A stretch of DNA of 64,000 nucleotides from Streptomyces europaeiscabiei. Its GTDB lineage: Bacteria > Actinomycetota > Actinomycetes > Streptomycetales > Streptomycetaceae. Below are positions 37,045-46,095 of the stretch, one piece after another (position 1 is the first letter of the stretch; each line of letters begins with the position of its first letter). The stretch covers positions 1-64,000 of the forward strand of contig NZ_LRTR01000276.1 of the NCBI RefSeq assembly GCF_001550375.1, read 5' to 3'. The translations under genes and the position numbers were made by a program. The notes under the pieces were generated by a model. The model did not search any database and was not told where the DNA came from. It worked only from the letters and a program-made list of their open reading frames with translations.

Positions 37045-37754
37045 GCTCGTCCACCTCCGCCCTTCACAGCAGCTGAATCGCTTGGCCCTGCATCATGTGG
37101 TCCCGCTGCGGGTGGGACGGATGTCCCCTGCGCCCGGTTCCTTCCGCGCCCCGACTTTTTACCGCCGCCACCTTCGCCATCCGCACGGAGATGGGTCAGG
37201 AGCGGCAGGAGTCTGGCTCTGCCACGGGCACAGCGGCTCTTCACCGTGCCGGTCGGCACGTCGAGGATCCGCGCGGCCTCAGCCACCGGGTAGCCCTGCA
37301 TGTCCACCAGGACGAGTGCCGCCCGCTGATCCTGCGGCAGGGTGCCCAGGGCCTCCAGCAGCTGACGGTGCAGGTCGTTGCGTTCGGCGGGAGCGGAAGC
37401 CGACTCGTGAGGCTCCAGGAGCTGCTCCAGGCGCTCGGTGTCGTCGACGGGCGACGTTTTGCGGGAGGCCGCCTTGCGAGCACGGTCCAGGCAGGCATTC
37501 ACCGTGATGCGGTGCAGCCAGGTCGTGACGGCCGAGTGGCCACGGAAGGTGTGGGCGGCCCGATAGGCGGACATCAACGCGTCCTGGACTGCGTCGGCGG
37601 CCTCCTCACGGTCCCCCAGAGTCCGCAGCGCCACCGCCCACAGCCGGTCTCGGTGCCGTCGTACGAGTTCACTGAAGGCGTCGGGGTCGCCCTCGACATG
37701 CCGGGCCAGGAGCTCCTGATCGCTCGCTCCGCTGTGATCAGCGCCGTGCGCCAT
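37041..37754 (-). CDS. sigM: ECF-type RNA polymerase sigma factor
   Basis: A 237-residue group 4 sigma factor. Region 2: DPDAFSELVRRHRDRLWAVA, EEAADAVQDALMSAYRAAHTFRG. Region 4: LPQDQRAALVLVDMQGYPVAEAA, VPTGTVKSRCARGRARLLPLL. The C-terminal 45 residues are Gly/Lys/Arg-rich and extra. The ATG at 37754 is set by the typical start; the frame upstream overlaps the next gene. Named after the syntenic M. tuberculosis sigM; this is not the SigB-type sigM described elsewhere in Streptomyces. Confidence 0.93.
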   Translation of the reverse strand: MAHGADHSGASDQELLARHVEGDPDAFSELVRRHRDRLWAVALRTLGDREEAADAVQDALMSAYRAAHTFRGHSAVTTWLHRITVNACLDRARKAASRKTSPVDDTERLEQLLEPHESASAPAERNDLHRQLLEALGTLPQDQRAALVLVDMQGYPVAEAARILDVPTGTVKSRCARGRARLLPLLTHLRADGEGGGGKKSGRGRNRAQGTSVPPAAGPHDAGPSDSAAVKGGGGRA

Positions 37755-37777
37755 TGCCCCCCTCCCTCGGTGAACTC

Positions 37778-39505
37778 TCAGCCCGTGAACTTCACATCGG
37801 TGATCGCCTGCTTGTAGCCGGGGTTGCTGTACTGGTCGCCGGCCGCCTTGGGCACATCCGTGAGCCAGACGAGAACGTACCGGGTCTTCACCGGCTTCTT
37901 TGCGGAGATCTTCAGTTCCGTCCCGGTCGTCCTGTTGGTGGCGATCTTCGTCATGGTGCTGAGGGGAGCGGACGACGAGAGGGAGTCGGCCGCGTAGAGC
38001 GTGGCGGTCGTGTGATCGCCGGAGTAGTACAGCCCTATTGAGGCAGCCGTCACCTCCCGCGCCGAGCCCAGGTCGTAGACGATGCCGACGCCCTGCTTGA
38101 ACGGGGCCAGCGTGGGGCCGCCGGTGTAGGAGTAGGTCCGCCAGTACGTCGACGAGTCGCTGTCGTACGTCAGATCCGCGTCGTTCGCGTGCTGTGGCTT
38201 GCCGTCCGGGTAGTACTCCGCGGCGCCCTTGATGCTGAGCGCCGTGATGGGCTTGGCCTTGTCGGTGCCCTTGTCGTTGTCGTCCGTCGTCTGGCTGGTG
38301 TCCTGGTCGGTGGACTGGTCCGCACGGCGCATGAGCGCGTCGGCCAACTGCCAGCTGCCGAGACCGAGGGCGGCGATCAGTAGTGCCGAGACGGCCCACT
38401 TGAGGGCCTTGCCGGTCCGGCTCTGCAGCGGGGGCGGCGGTGTCTGCATCGGCTGGGTGACGCCGGGGTGCGGTGCCTGGCGGCCGTACGACCCTTGCTG
38501 GTACGTCGTGCGCTGGTAGTCGGGCGGCGCGGTGAACGCGGGCTCCGGCGGGCGGATGCGCGGCATCTCACCGACAGCCTTCACCAGTTCCTCCGGCGTC
38601 GTGCACGGAGACTCGTGGCGGGAAGCGGTGGCACCGTCGTTGACGAGTGCGCGCATGGAGAGCTCCGACAGCCCCCTGTGGACACCGGCGCGGACCTGGT
38701 CGGGCGCGATGAGCCCGACGCCCTTGGGGAGCCCGGAGAGGCCGTGCGCGTCGTTCTCGTACGGCCAGCGCTGGGTGAGCGCCGCGTACAGCAGCGCGCC
38801 GATCGCCTCCGTGTCCGTCCGCTGAGGAGTGTCCGAGCTGATGCCTCGTAGTGCGGCGTTCACCGCGAGACCGCGGATGCGCCACTGTCCCGAGGCGGAA
38901 CGCAGCACGGCGCTCGGGTTGAGCCGCAGATGCGAGAGACCTTCGCGGTGCGCGGCGGCCATGGCGTGGGAGACCTGTGTGACCATCTGGTACGCGTCAT
39001 GAGGTTCCAGCGGACCGTGGGCCAACAGAGCCGTCAGCTCCGTGGCGTCGGGCAGCCATTCGTGCACCACGTACACGAGGTCGTTCTCCTCGACTGCGTC
39101 CAGCACCTGGACGAAGCGGGGGTCCCCCAGCAACGCCGAGGAGCGTGCCGCCGCCAGCACGGAACGACCACGCGCGTGGTCTGCGGGCAGCACATGCACC
39201 CCGACCGCGCGCCGCAGTTTCTCGTCCACGGCACGCCAACTACTGAAACCGTCCAGACGGGTGACGCACTCCTCGAGACGGTAGCGCCTGGCGAGTTTGT
39301 GGCCGCTGTGCAGTTCGGGCGGTGTCGTCTTCGAAGAGCTCTCGGTACCGCCGCTCCCTTGTGCCTCTTCGCTCGCCGAGCTTTCCGTGTCCCGCTCCCG
39401 GTTCTGGGCCTCCCCGTCGGCCGTGGACTGGTCCGCTTGTGCGGTCAGCGGCTCGTCGCCGCTGTTGTCTGCCACGTCGACGGCAGCCGTGCTCCGTTCC
39501 GCCAC
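37778..39505 (-). CDS. Membrane-bound pseudokinase with extracellular discoidin-like domain
   Basis: A 575-residue protein. An acidic N-terminal region is followed by a kinase-like fold (about residues 70-290) in which the key residues are gone: the ATP-binding Lys strand reads VGVHVLP, the HRD motif is HLRLNPSAVL, and DFG is RGLAVNA. It should therefore not phosphorylate. A Pro/Gln linker and one membrane helix (about 365-388) lead to an extracellular beta-sandwich with DLTYDSDSSTYWRTYSY and VGIVYDLGSAREVTAASIGLY, which resembles F5/8-type carbohydrate-binding domains. It directly follows murJ. In M. tuberculosis the same modules are fused to MurJ (Rv3910). The GTG at 39505 has AGGA eight bases upstream. 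Confidence 0.9.
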   Translation of the reverse strand: MAERSTAAVDVADNSGDEPLTAQADQSTADGEAQNRERDTESSASEEAQGSGGTESSSKTTPPELHSGHKLARRYRLEECVTRLDGFSSWRAVDEKLRRAVGVHVLPADHARGRSVLAAARSSALLGDPRFVQVLDAVEENDLVYVVHEWLPDATELTALLAHGPLEPHDAYQMVTQVSHAMAAAHREGLSHLRLNPSAVLRSASGQWRIRGLAVNAALRGISSDTPQRTDTEAIGALLYAALTQRWPYENDAHGLSGLPKGVGLIAPDQVRAGVHRGLSELSMRALVNDGATASRHESPCTTPEELVKAVGEMPRIRPPEPAFTAPPDYQRTTYQQGSYGRQAPHPGVTQPMQTPPPPLQSRTGKALKWAVSALLIAALGLGSWQLADALMRRADQSTDQDTSQTTDDNDKGTDKAKPITALSIKGAAEYYPDGKPQHANDADLTYDSDSSTYWRTYSYTGGPTLAPFKQGVGIVYDLGSAREVTAASIGLYYSGDHTTATLYAADSLSSSAPLSTMTKIATNRTTGTELKISAKKPVKTRYVLVWLTDVPKAAGDQYSNPGYKQAITDVKFTG

Positions 39506-39623
39506 CGTCGTTCCTGCCTCCCCATCCGTTGAGCGCTCCGAGACGCCAAAGCCAATTGTGCCCACAGTCCGCCGCTATGAGCGACACGCGGCGGCGGACG
39601 ATGGTTGTGCGCGTACCCCAGCC

Positions 39624-41852
39624 TCAGCGCCCCAGCCGTCCGCGAACCATGCCGACCATCGAGTTGAGTTCTTCGATGCGCATGCGTCGCGCGGCGACGA
39701 AGAAGACACCGAGCAGAACGATTCCTCCCCCTACGAGTGCGAGCATCGAGCCGCCGACGCCCTGTCCCAGGGTTCGGCTGATGCCGTAGCAGGCGGCGCC
39801 GCTGAGCAGCGCCGCGGGCAGCGAGGCGATGGACAGCCGCGCGTACGTCCGCATGACCTTGGATCCGTCCAGGTCGCCCCCCAGCCGCTTCTTGAGGCGA
39901 CGCCATGCGACGCCGACACCGATCATGTACGCCAGGCCGTACGAGGCCGCCATACCGACCACGGCCCAGCGGGCCGGGATCACGAAGAAGCAGACCGCGG
40001 AGGCGCTCGCGTTGACGGCGGCCACGATGACCGTGTTGTAGAACGGGGTCCGGGTGTCCTCGTACGCGTAGAAGGCGCGGAGGACGACGTACTGCACGGA
40101 GTACGGGATCAGGCCGAGCCCGAAGGCCATCAGCATGAAGCCCATGTTCGTGGCCGCGCCGGTGCCGGAGGAGCCGAAGATCAGCGTGCACATCGGGATG
40201 CCGAGTGCGACGAAGCCGAAGGCGATCGGCACGATGGCCACCGCCGTGGTGCGCAGCCCCTGTGAGATGTCGTCACGAACGGCGCCCGTGTCGTCCTCGG
40301 CGGCCGAGCGCGAGATGCGCGGCAGGAGGGCGGCCATGAGCGAGACGGTGATGATGGCCTGCGGCAGGCCCCAGATGAGCTGGGCGTTGGCGTAGGCGCT
40401 GAAACCGGTTCCGGCGATCTTCGTCTCAGTGACCGCTGCGGTCGCCAGCTGGGTGACGACGAGGGCGCCCGCCTGGTTGGCGAGCACGAACAGGATCGTC
40501 CACTTGGCCAGCATCGCGGCCTTGCCGAGACCGTGGCCCTTCCAGTCGAAACGCAGCCGCATCCGGAACCCGGTCTCCCGCAGGTACGGGATCATCGCCA
40601 GGGCTTGGACCACGAGGCCCAGGAGGATGCCGATACCGAGCAGCCGCTCGCCCTCCGGCGGGATGCTCTCGACCGTCATACCGGAGTCTGCCGCGCTGCC
40701 GTAGACCCAGAGGAACGCGCCGAGGGTGACGATGATGACGATGTTGTTGAGGACCGGGGTCCACATCATCGCGCCGAAGCGGCCACGGGCGTTGAGGATC
40801 TGTCCCATCACCACGTGGATGCCCATGAAGAAGATCGAGGGCAGGAAGTACCGGGTGAAGGTGACAGCAACGTCGTTGGCGTCGGCGTCGTTGGCGAGGG
40901 GTGTCGACAGCGCGCGGACGAGCAGTGGTGCGGCGAACATGGCAAGCGCGGTGAGGAGGCCCAGGATCACCATGACCAGGGTCAGCAGCCTGTTGGCGTA
41001 CGCCTCTCCGCCGTCGTCGTCGTCCTTCATGGCGCGGACGAGCTGCGGCACGAAGACGGAGTTGAGACCACCGCCGATGGTCAGGATGTAGATCATCGTC
41101 GGCAGCTGGTAGGCGACCTGGAAGGACTCACCGAGAAGGGCGAGGCCGAGCGCAGAGACGATCATCGCCGAGCGGATGAAGCCGGTGAGGCGCGACACCA
41201 TGGTGCCTGCCGCCATCACGGCGCTCGACTTCAGCAGGCCGGAGGCCCGCCCGCCCTTCTTCGCCGGAGGCGTAGGTGCCGGAGCGGGGGTGGGGGTGGG
41301 GGTGGGCTCCTGGTACGCCGGGCGGCCGGGACCGGGTGACGGGGCGGTGGCCGGCCCGGGAACGGAGGGCTGCCCCATGGGGGCGCCACCCTGCTGCTGG
41401 TCGCGGAAGAGATGGGCGAACGCGTCCGGTTCGTGGCGTTCCTCGCCGGCCTGGGTCACCAGGTCGTCCACGCCCACGAACTGGGTCGTACGCGCGTCGT
41501 CGCCGTACGGCAGATGGCGGGTCGGCCCTTCGGGCTCGGGCGCGGGCGTCTGGGCCCACACACGCGGGTCGGGCGCGTACTGAGGCGCCGACGGCTGCGA
41601 GTAGAGCGGCTGCTGCGGCTGGTAGGTGCCCGGAGCGGGCGGCGGGTGCGCGGCACGGTCGTAGAGCGCCTCGGCCACCGGGTCCTGGGCGGCGAGATCG
41701 CGCGCGCGGTAGGGGTCCTGGTCGTAGGCGTCCTGGAGGTACATGTCCGCGGGAGGCTGCGGCGGTACCTGGCCCGGCCCGGGCTGCCGGCCGTCGGGAT
41801 ACCCCGAGTCGGCCGCGCCCTGGCCGCGGTCACCGTCGTACGGCGCGTTCAT
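39624..41852 (-). CDS. murJ: Lipid II flippase MurJ (MviN)
   Basis: A 742-residue protein. The first 205 residues are a cytoplasmic Pro/Gln/Asp/Tyr-rich tail, absent from enteric MurJ. About 14 membrane segments follow, starting at SSAVMAAGTMVSRLTGFIRS, the family signature. MurJ moves lipid II across the membrane for peptidoglycan synthesis. In mycobacteria, phosphorylation of the linked pseudokinase region controls it through FhaA; here the pseudokinase is a separate gene 118 bases downstream. The ATG at 41852 is clear. Confidence 0.95.
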   Translation of the reverse strand: MNAPYDGDRGQGAADSGYPDGRQPGPGQVPPQPPADMYLQDAYDQDPYRARDLAAQDPVAEALYDRAAHPPPAPGTYQPQQPLYSQPSAPQYAPDPRVWAQTPAPEPEGPTRHLPYGDDARTTQFVGVDDLVTQAGEERHEPDAFAHLFRDQQQGGAPMGQPSVPGPATAPSPGPGRPAYQEPTPTPTPAPAPTPPAKKGGRASGLLKSSAVMAAGTMVSRLTGFIRSAMIVSALGLALLGESFQVAYQLPTMIYILTIGGGLNSVFVPQLVRAMKDDDDGGEAYANRLLTLVMVILGLLTALAMFAAPLLVRALSTPLANDADANDVAVTFTRYFLPSIFFMGIHVVMGQILNARGRFGAMMWTPVLNNIVIIVTLGAFLWVYGSAADSGMTVESIPPEGERLLGIGILLGLVVQALAMIPYLRETGFRMRLRFDWKGHGLGKAAMLAKWTILFVLANQAGALVVTQLATAAVTETKIAGTGFSAYANAQLIWGLPQAIITVSLMAALLPRISRSAAEDDTGAVRDDISQGLRTTAVAIVPIAFGFVALGIPMCTLIFGSSGTGAATNMGFMLMAFGLGLIPYSVQYVVLRAFYAYEDTRTPFYNTVIVAAVNASASAVCFFVIPARWAVVGMAASYGLAYMIGVGVAWRRLKKRLGGDLDGSKVMRTYARLSIASLPAALLSGAACYGISRTLGQGVGGSMLALVGGGIVLLGVFFVAARRMRIEELNSMVGMVRGRLGR

Positions 41853-41899
41853 GGCTACCCCACCTCATCGTCCCCGGGCCAACCGGCCACGACAGTCGC

Positions 41900-44365
41900 T
41901 CAACGGTCCACTCTCTCACCCGTGCCGGAGGGGTCGGCACTTTCCGGAGCGGTGTCCGGTGCCGGGTCACTCGGGTGCTCCGGCTCATCTGACCCGGACT
42001 TCGCCGGGGACTGCTCTTCGGCAGTGTGTACGGCTGAGACCGCTTCGGCGTTCGCGTCCTCGTCCGTCGGGACGCTTTCCGACGGATCGTCGTCGTCCGT
42101 CGAGGCTTCCTCTGCCGGCTGCAGGGCAGTGGCGCGCTTGCGCTGCGTGTACATCCGGAATCCGGCGAGGACGAGGAGCAGGACGCCACCGGCGATGACC
42201 AGCATGACCGTGGGCGTGATCTCGGTCACGTTCACAGTGAATCTGACCTCGTCACCATACTTCTCGCCGTCCGCCGTGTAGAGCTGGGCGACGACATCGG
42301 CCTTGCCGTTGGCCTCGGCGTTGGTGGTGAACTTCACCGACTCGCTGTGCCCGCCGGAGATGTCGACGGACTGCTCGTCGAAGTCCTTGATACCGATCTT
42401 CAGGCGCTTCGGCGCCTGCGACGTGAGGCGCAGGGTCAGGTTGTCGACACCCTGCACGAGGTTGTTCTGCACGGTCACGGGGATCGTCGCGCTGCGGCCC
42501 GAGAGCTTCGTCTCGGACTTCTCGATCAGCCGGACCTGGCCGGTGAGCGAGTTGAGGTACGACTGCACGTCGTTGCGATAGACCGCCGCATCCATGGAGC
42601 GGCCCCGCCAGGACGTGGACATCTCCCGGTCCATGGTCCTGCCGAACGGCGTGACCACGCGGGACTGGTCGGAGAGGATCACCTTGAAGCGGTCGAGGTC
42701 GGCCTGGGTGGCGTGGATCTCCTCGAATGCCGACTTCGGCAGCGCCTGCTTCCGCAGAGACTTGGGGTACGCCGAGGCCGACGGGATCCTGGTGTTGGCG
42801 TCCGGGTCGGGCTTCGCGGCGGCGGCGTCGGACAGCTCCTGGGGCTGCGACCAGTTTCCCCCCTGGAGCGCCGTCAGTGCCTGCGCCATCGTCTGCGCCT
42901 GGCTCGCCGACGGCATGCGCTGCGGGGTGATCACGATGCTGCGCTGCTTGTTGTTCTGGAGGTCCGTCACCAGGCTCTGGGCGAGGAATCTCTGCACAGC
43001 CAGCGTGGAACTCTCGGCCTTCGTCATGTCGCCCTGGAACGCCGTCGACAGCCGGGCGTCCGCGACCACGGCCGTGGTGCCGCCGCCGATGGGTCGGGCG
43101 GCGTTGGGCGTGTAGGACAGACTGCTGCTCTCCTGCAGGCTGTCGCTGCGGGCGATCACCTTGTCGGCGCCGGCGGAGATGGCGACCTTGACGATCGACG
43201 GGTCGACGGCGCCGTTGACGGGCCAGGCGAAGTCCGTGTCGGGTACCACCCGAAGGATGTTCTGGACGGTGTCCGAGGCCACATCGGTGGCGCCCTTGAG
43301 TCGACTGAGGGAGCCTGTGATCGTCTTTCCGTTGTGGGCCAACGAAGCGAGGTCGGGGTCGGCGAAGGGGAGAGCGATCACCTCCTCGCCCTGGACCGCC
43401 GTCTCCAACTCCGCCAGCCACTCCTTGGCGAGGGCCTGGTTCTTGCCCGCGATGGGGGTTCCGTTACTCCGGACCTGGTAGCTTCCCGTCATTGCGACTA
43501 CCGATGCCAGCAGATCCGGATCGATCACCCAGGTGATGTCCAGGTCCTTGCCCAGCGTCAGCATCTGCTCCAGGCGTCCGCCTGCCGAGATCTCCTTGGC
43601 CAGGTCGTCGTTGAGGAAGACGGGCGTCTGCTGCTCACCGGGTCCGGTCTCGGCCGTCAGGTGGGTGGTGGAGATCAGCGGCCAGAGGTACGTCGTCTTC
43701 GTCTTGGCACCCGCCTCGTCGGGCTGCCACGGCAGGAAGGTGCGCTGGATACCGAGGACCTGGTCGTACTGAGCGGCAGCGGTCTTGCCCGACAGCGAGA
43801 CACCCAGCTGATAGACACCGTCCGAGCCGAGATCCAGCTCCTTGACGGGTACCGAGATGGTGAAAGGCTGGGCCACACCGGAGGCGAGCTCGGGAAACTT
43901 CTCCACATACTTCCCGCCGACCTCCGTCCCGTCGGTGAACTGGTCGAAGCCGGTGCGTTTGGCCGCGTCGTCGATGGCCGAGCGGCCCGTCACGGCCCCT
44001 GAGGCCACACGCAGGCCCACGTGGGCGTCCGTGACCGTCTGCTTGCCCTTGTTCGTGACCGTGCCGGAGACGGTGACCGTGTCGCCGTCGGTGGGCACGC
44101 TGGGGCTGAGCGAGTCCAGGGAGACCTCGACGGTGTTCGACCCCGTGGCCTCGGTCAGCGAGGCTTTCGGCGCCGCCTCCGCGGACGGGGCCGTGGGCAG
44201 CTGAACCAGACCGGCCAGCAGGGGTGCCCCGGCGAACAGCGCTCCGGTGCGCAGCAGCCACCGGCGGGCAGGTGAGGGACTCGTCCCCTGGAAGTCTGCC
44301 GCCTCGGCCACGCGCTCGCCCGTCCCTCGTCGTGTCAGTGGTCGTCGGAATGTGCGTCCACGCAT
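41900..44365 (-). CDS. DUF6049 family surface-exposed membrane protein
   Basis: An 821-residue protein. An Arg-rich N-terminus leads to a signal segment (WLLRTGALFAGAPLLAGLV, cleavage near AEAA). The exported part starts with an Ig-like domain (VTVSGTVTNKGKQTVTDAHV) and includes a central polysaccharide-deacetylase-like alpha/beta region and a second beta domain. A C-terminal membrane helix (VMLVIAGGVLLLVLAGF) and an acidic tail end it. The family (Rv3909-type) always lies upstream of murJ in Actinobacteria; its role is unknown, perhaps in envelope assembly. The start is uncertain: the ATG at 44365 lacks a clear ribosome site, and a GTG at about 44311 is possible. Confidence 0.87.
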   Translation of the reverse strand: MRGRTFRRPLTRRGTGERVAEAADFQGTSPSPARRWLLRTGALFAGAPLLAGLVQLPTAPSAEAAPKASLTEATGSNTVEVSLDSLSPSVPTDGDTVTVSGTVTNKGKQTVTDAHVGLRVASGAVTGRSAIDDAAKRTGFDQFTDGTEVGGKYVEKFPELASGVAQPFTISVPVKELDLGSDGVYQLGVSLSGKTAAAQYDQVLGIQRTFLPWQPDEAGAKTKTTYLWPLISTTHLTAETGPGEQQTPVFLNDDLAKEISAGGRLEQMLTLGKDLDITWVIDPDLLASVVAMTGSYQVRSNGTPIAGKNQALAKEWLAELETAVQGEEVIALPFADPDLASLAHNGKTITGSLSRLKGATDVASDTVQNILRVVPDTDFAWPVNGAVDPSIVKVAISAGADKVIARSDSLQESSSLSYTPNAARPIGGGTTAVVADARLSTAFQGDMTKAESSTLAVQRFLAQSLVTDLQNNKQRSIVITPQRMPSASQAQTMAQALTALQGGNWSQPQELSDAAAAKPDPDANTRIPSASAYPKSLRKQALPKSAFEEIHATQADLDRFKVILSDQSRVVTPFGRTMDREMSTSWRGRSMDAAVYRNDVQSYLNSLTGQVRLIEKSETKLSGRSATIPVTVQNNLVQGVDNLTLRLTSQAPKRLKIGIKDFDEQSVDISGGHSESVKFTTNAEANGKADVVAQLYTADGEKYGDEVRFTVNVTEITPTVMLVIAGGVLLLVLAGFRMYTQRKRATALQPAEEASTDDDDPSESVPTDEDANAEAVSAVHTAEEQSPAKSGSDEPEHPSDPAPDTAPESADPSGTGERVDR

Positions 44366-44545
44366 GGTAACGATGCGCGCTGAGGGGAAGTGCCGCGGTC
44401 CGCTCCACAAGATCGGGGGCTAGGCCGGGCTGTCCCCGTATGTGCAGGTATCAAGTGGGTCGGTGAGGGGGTCACCTGCGCGAAGCCCTTGTGCACGTTC
44501 AATGGAGGCGACCGCTGCCACTGGCGCCACGTACCCTTTTCTGTT

Positions 44546-45994
44546 GTGCCGAACGCCAACGAAGACATCAGTGCCCTGAGCCAGGTGCAGCGCCGCGCGG
44601 TGAGTGAACTGCTGCGGGTGTCCCCGGTCGCCGACGACCTCGCCCGCCGATTCCAGAAGGCCGGGTTCTCGCTCGCCCTGGTCGGCGGTTCGGTCAGGGA
44701 CGCGTTGCTCGGCCGGCTCGGCAACGATCTGGACTTCACGACGGACGCCCGCCCCGAGGACGTGCTGAAGATCGTGCGCCCCTGGGCGGACGCCGTCTGG
44801 GAGGTCGGGATCGCCTTCGGCACGGTGGGGGCACAGAAGGACGGCTACCAGATCGAGGTCACGACCTACCGGTCAGAGGCGTACGACCGGACCTCGCGCA
44901 AGCCCGAGGTGTCGTACGGCGACTCGATCGAGGAAGATCTCGTACGCCGCGACTTCACCGTGAACGCGATGGCGGTGGCCCTCCCCGAGAAGGAGTTCAT
45001 CGACCCCCATGGTGGGCTTGGGGACCTCTCGGCACGCGTACTGCGTACCCCCGGCACTCCTGAGGACTCCTTTTCCGATGATCCGCTGCGCATGATGCGT
45101 GCCGCGCGTTTCGCCGCGCAGTTGGACTTCGAGGTGGCCCCCGAGGTCGTCTCGGCGATGACCGGCATGGCCGGCCGTCTCGAGATCGTCTCGGCGGAGC
45201 GGGTACGGGACGAGCTGAACAAGCTGATCCTTTCCGCCCACCCCCGCGAGGGACTGAGCCTGCTGGTCGACACCGGCCTCGCCGAGTACGTCCTGCCCGA
45301 GCTGCCGGCGTTGCGGCTGGAACGGGACGAGCACCATCGGCACAAGGACGTCTACGACCACACGCTGATCGTGCTGGAGCAGGCGATCGCGCTCGAGGAC
45401 GGCGGACCGGACCTCACTCTGCGGCTCGCTGCTCTGCTGCACGACATCGGCAAGCCCCGCACTCGTCGATTCGAGACGGACGGCAGGGTCTCCTTCCACC
45501 ACCACGAGGTGGTGGGCGCCAAGATGACCAAGAAGCGCATGACCGCCCTCAAGTACTCCAACGAACTCGTCAAGGATGTCTCGCGTCTGGTCGAACTCCA
45601 CCTGCGCTTCCACGGGTATGGAATGGGTGACTGGACGGACTCAGCCGTCCGCCGCTACGTACGCGATGCCGGCCCGCTCCTGGAGCGGCTCCACAAGCTG
45701 ACCCGTTCCGATTGCACGACGCGGAACAAGCGCAAGGCGAACGCCCTGTCTCGCGCGTACGACGGCCTGGAGGAGCGCATTGCCCAGCTCCAGGAGCAGG
45801 AGGAACTGGACGCCATCCGCCCGGACCTCGACGGCAACCAGATCATGGAGATCTTGAGCGTCGGACCCGGGCCGGTGATCGGGCAGGCGTACAAGTTCCT
45901 GCTGGAACTGCGCTTGGAGAACGGGCCGATGGAACACGGTGAGGCCGTGACAGCACTCAAGGATTGGTGGGCCCAGACGTCGCGGGCTTCTTGA
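44546..45994 (+). CDS. cca: CCA-adding tRNA nucleotidyltransferase
   Basis: A 482-residue enzyme that adds or repairs the 3' CCA of tRNAs; the Streptomyces family member has CCA-adding rather than poly(A) activity (from the literature as remembered). The nucleotidyltransferase motif LVGGSVRDALLGR, then NDLDFTTDA with the two catalytic Asp residues, is followed by RRDFTVNAMA, the nucleotide-recognition region and a C-terminal HD domain (LLHDIGKPRTR). The GTG at 44546 begins MPNANEDISALSQVQ. A TACCCT hexamer eight bases upstream and the lack of a ribosome site suggest a leaderless transcript. Confidence 0.94.
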   Translation: MPNANEDISALSQVQRRAVSELLRVSPVADDLARRFQKAGFSLALVGGSVRDALLGRLGNDLDFTTDARPEDVLKIVRPWADAVWEVGIAFGTVGAQKDGYQIEVTTYRSEAYDRTSRKPEVSYGDSIEEDLVRRDFTVNAMAVALPEKEFIDPHGGLGDLSARVLRTPGTPEDSFSDDPLRMMRAARFAAQLDFEVAPEVVSAMTGMAGRLEIVSAERVRDELNKLILSAHPREGLSLLVDTGLAEYVLPELPALRLERDEHHRHKDVYDHTLIVLEQAIALEDGGPDLTLRLAALLHDIGKPRTRRFETDGRVSFHHHEVVGAKMTKKRMTALKYSNELVKDVSRLVELHLRFHGYGMGDWTDSAVRRYVRDAGPLLERLHKLTRSDCTTRNKRKANALSRAYDGLEERIAQLQEQEELDAIRPDLDGNQIMEILSVGPGPVIGQAYKFLLELRLENGPMEHGEAVTALKDWWAQTSRAS

Positions 45995-46016
45995 CGACAG
46001 GTGGGCAGCTGCCTGT

Positions 46017-46076
46017 CCAGGACAGCAGCGCGGTGCGATGTTTCACGTGAAACATCGCACCGCGCTGCTGTCCTGG
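46017..46076. terminator. Perfect 60-bp palindrome with parS at its centre
   Basis: The 30-base arms 46017-46046 and 46047-46076 are exact reverse complements with no loop; the central 14 bases are parS. It lies between the convergent cca and MFS genes and can act as a bidirectional terminator when transcribed. Confidence 0.9.
46040..46053. promoter_or_regulatory. parS site in the centre of the 60-bp palindrome
   Basis: Exact 14-mer. A second parS site begins 72 bases further right. Confidence 0.93.
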
Positions 46077-46095
46077 GAGTCCGCAAGGGCTGTGG

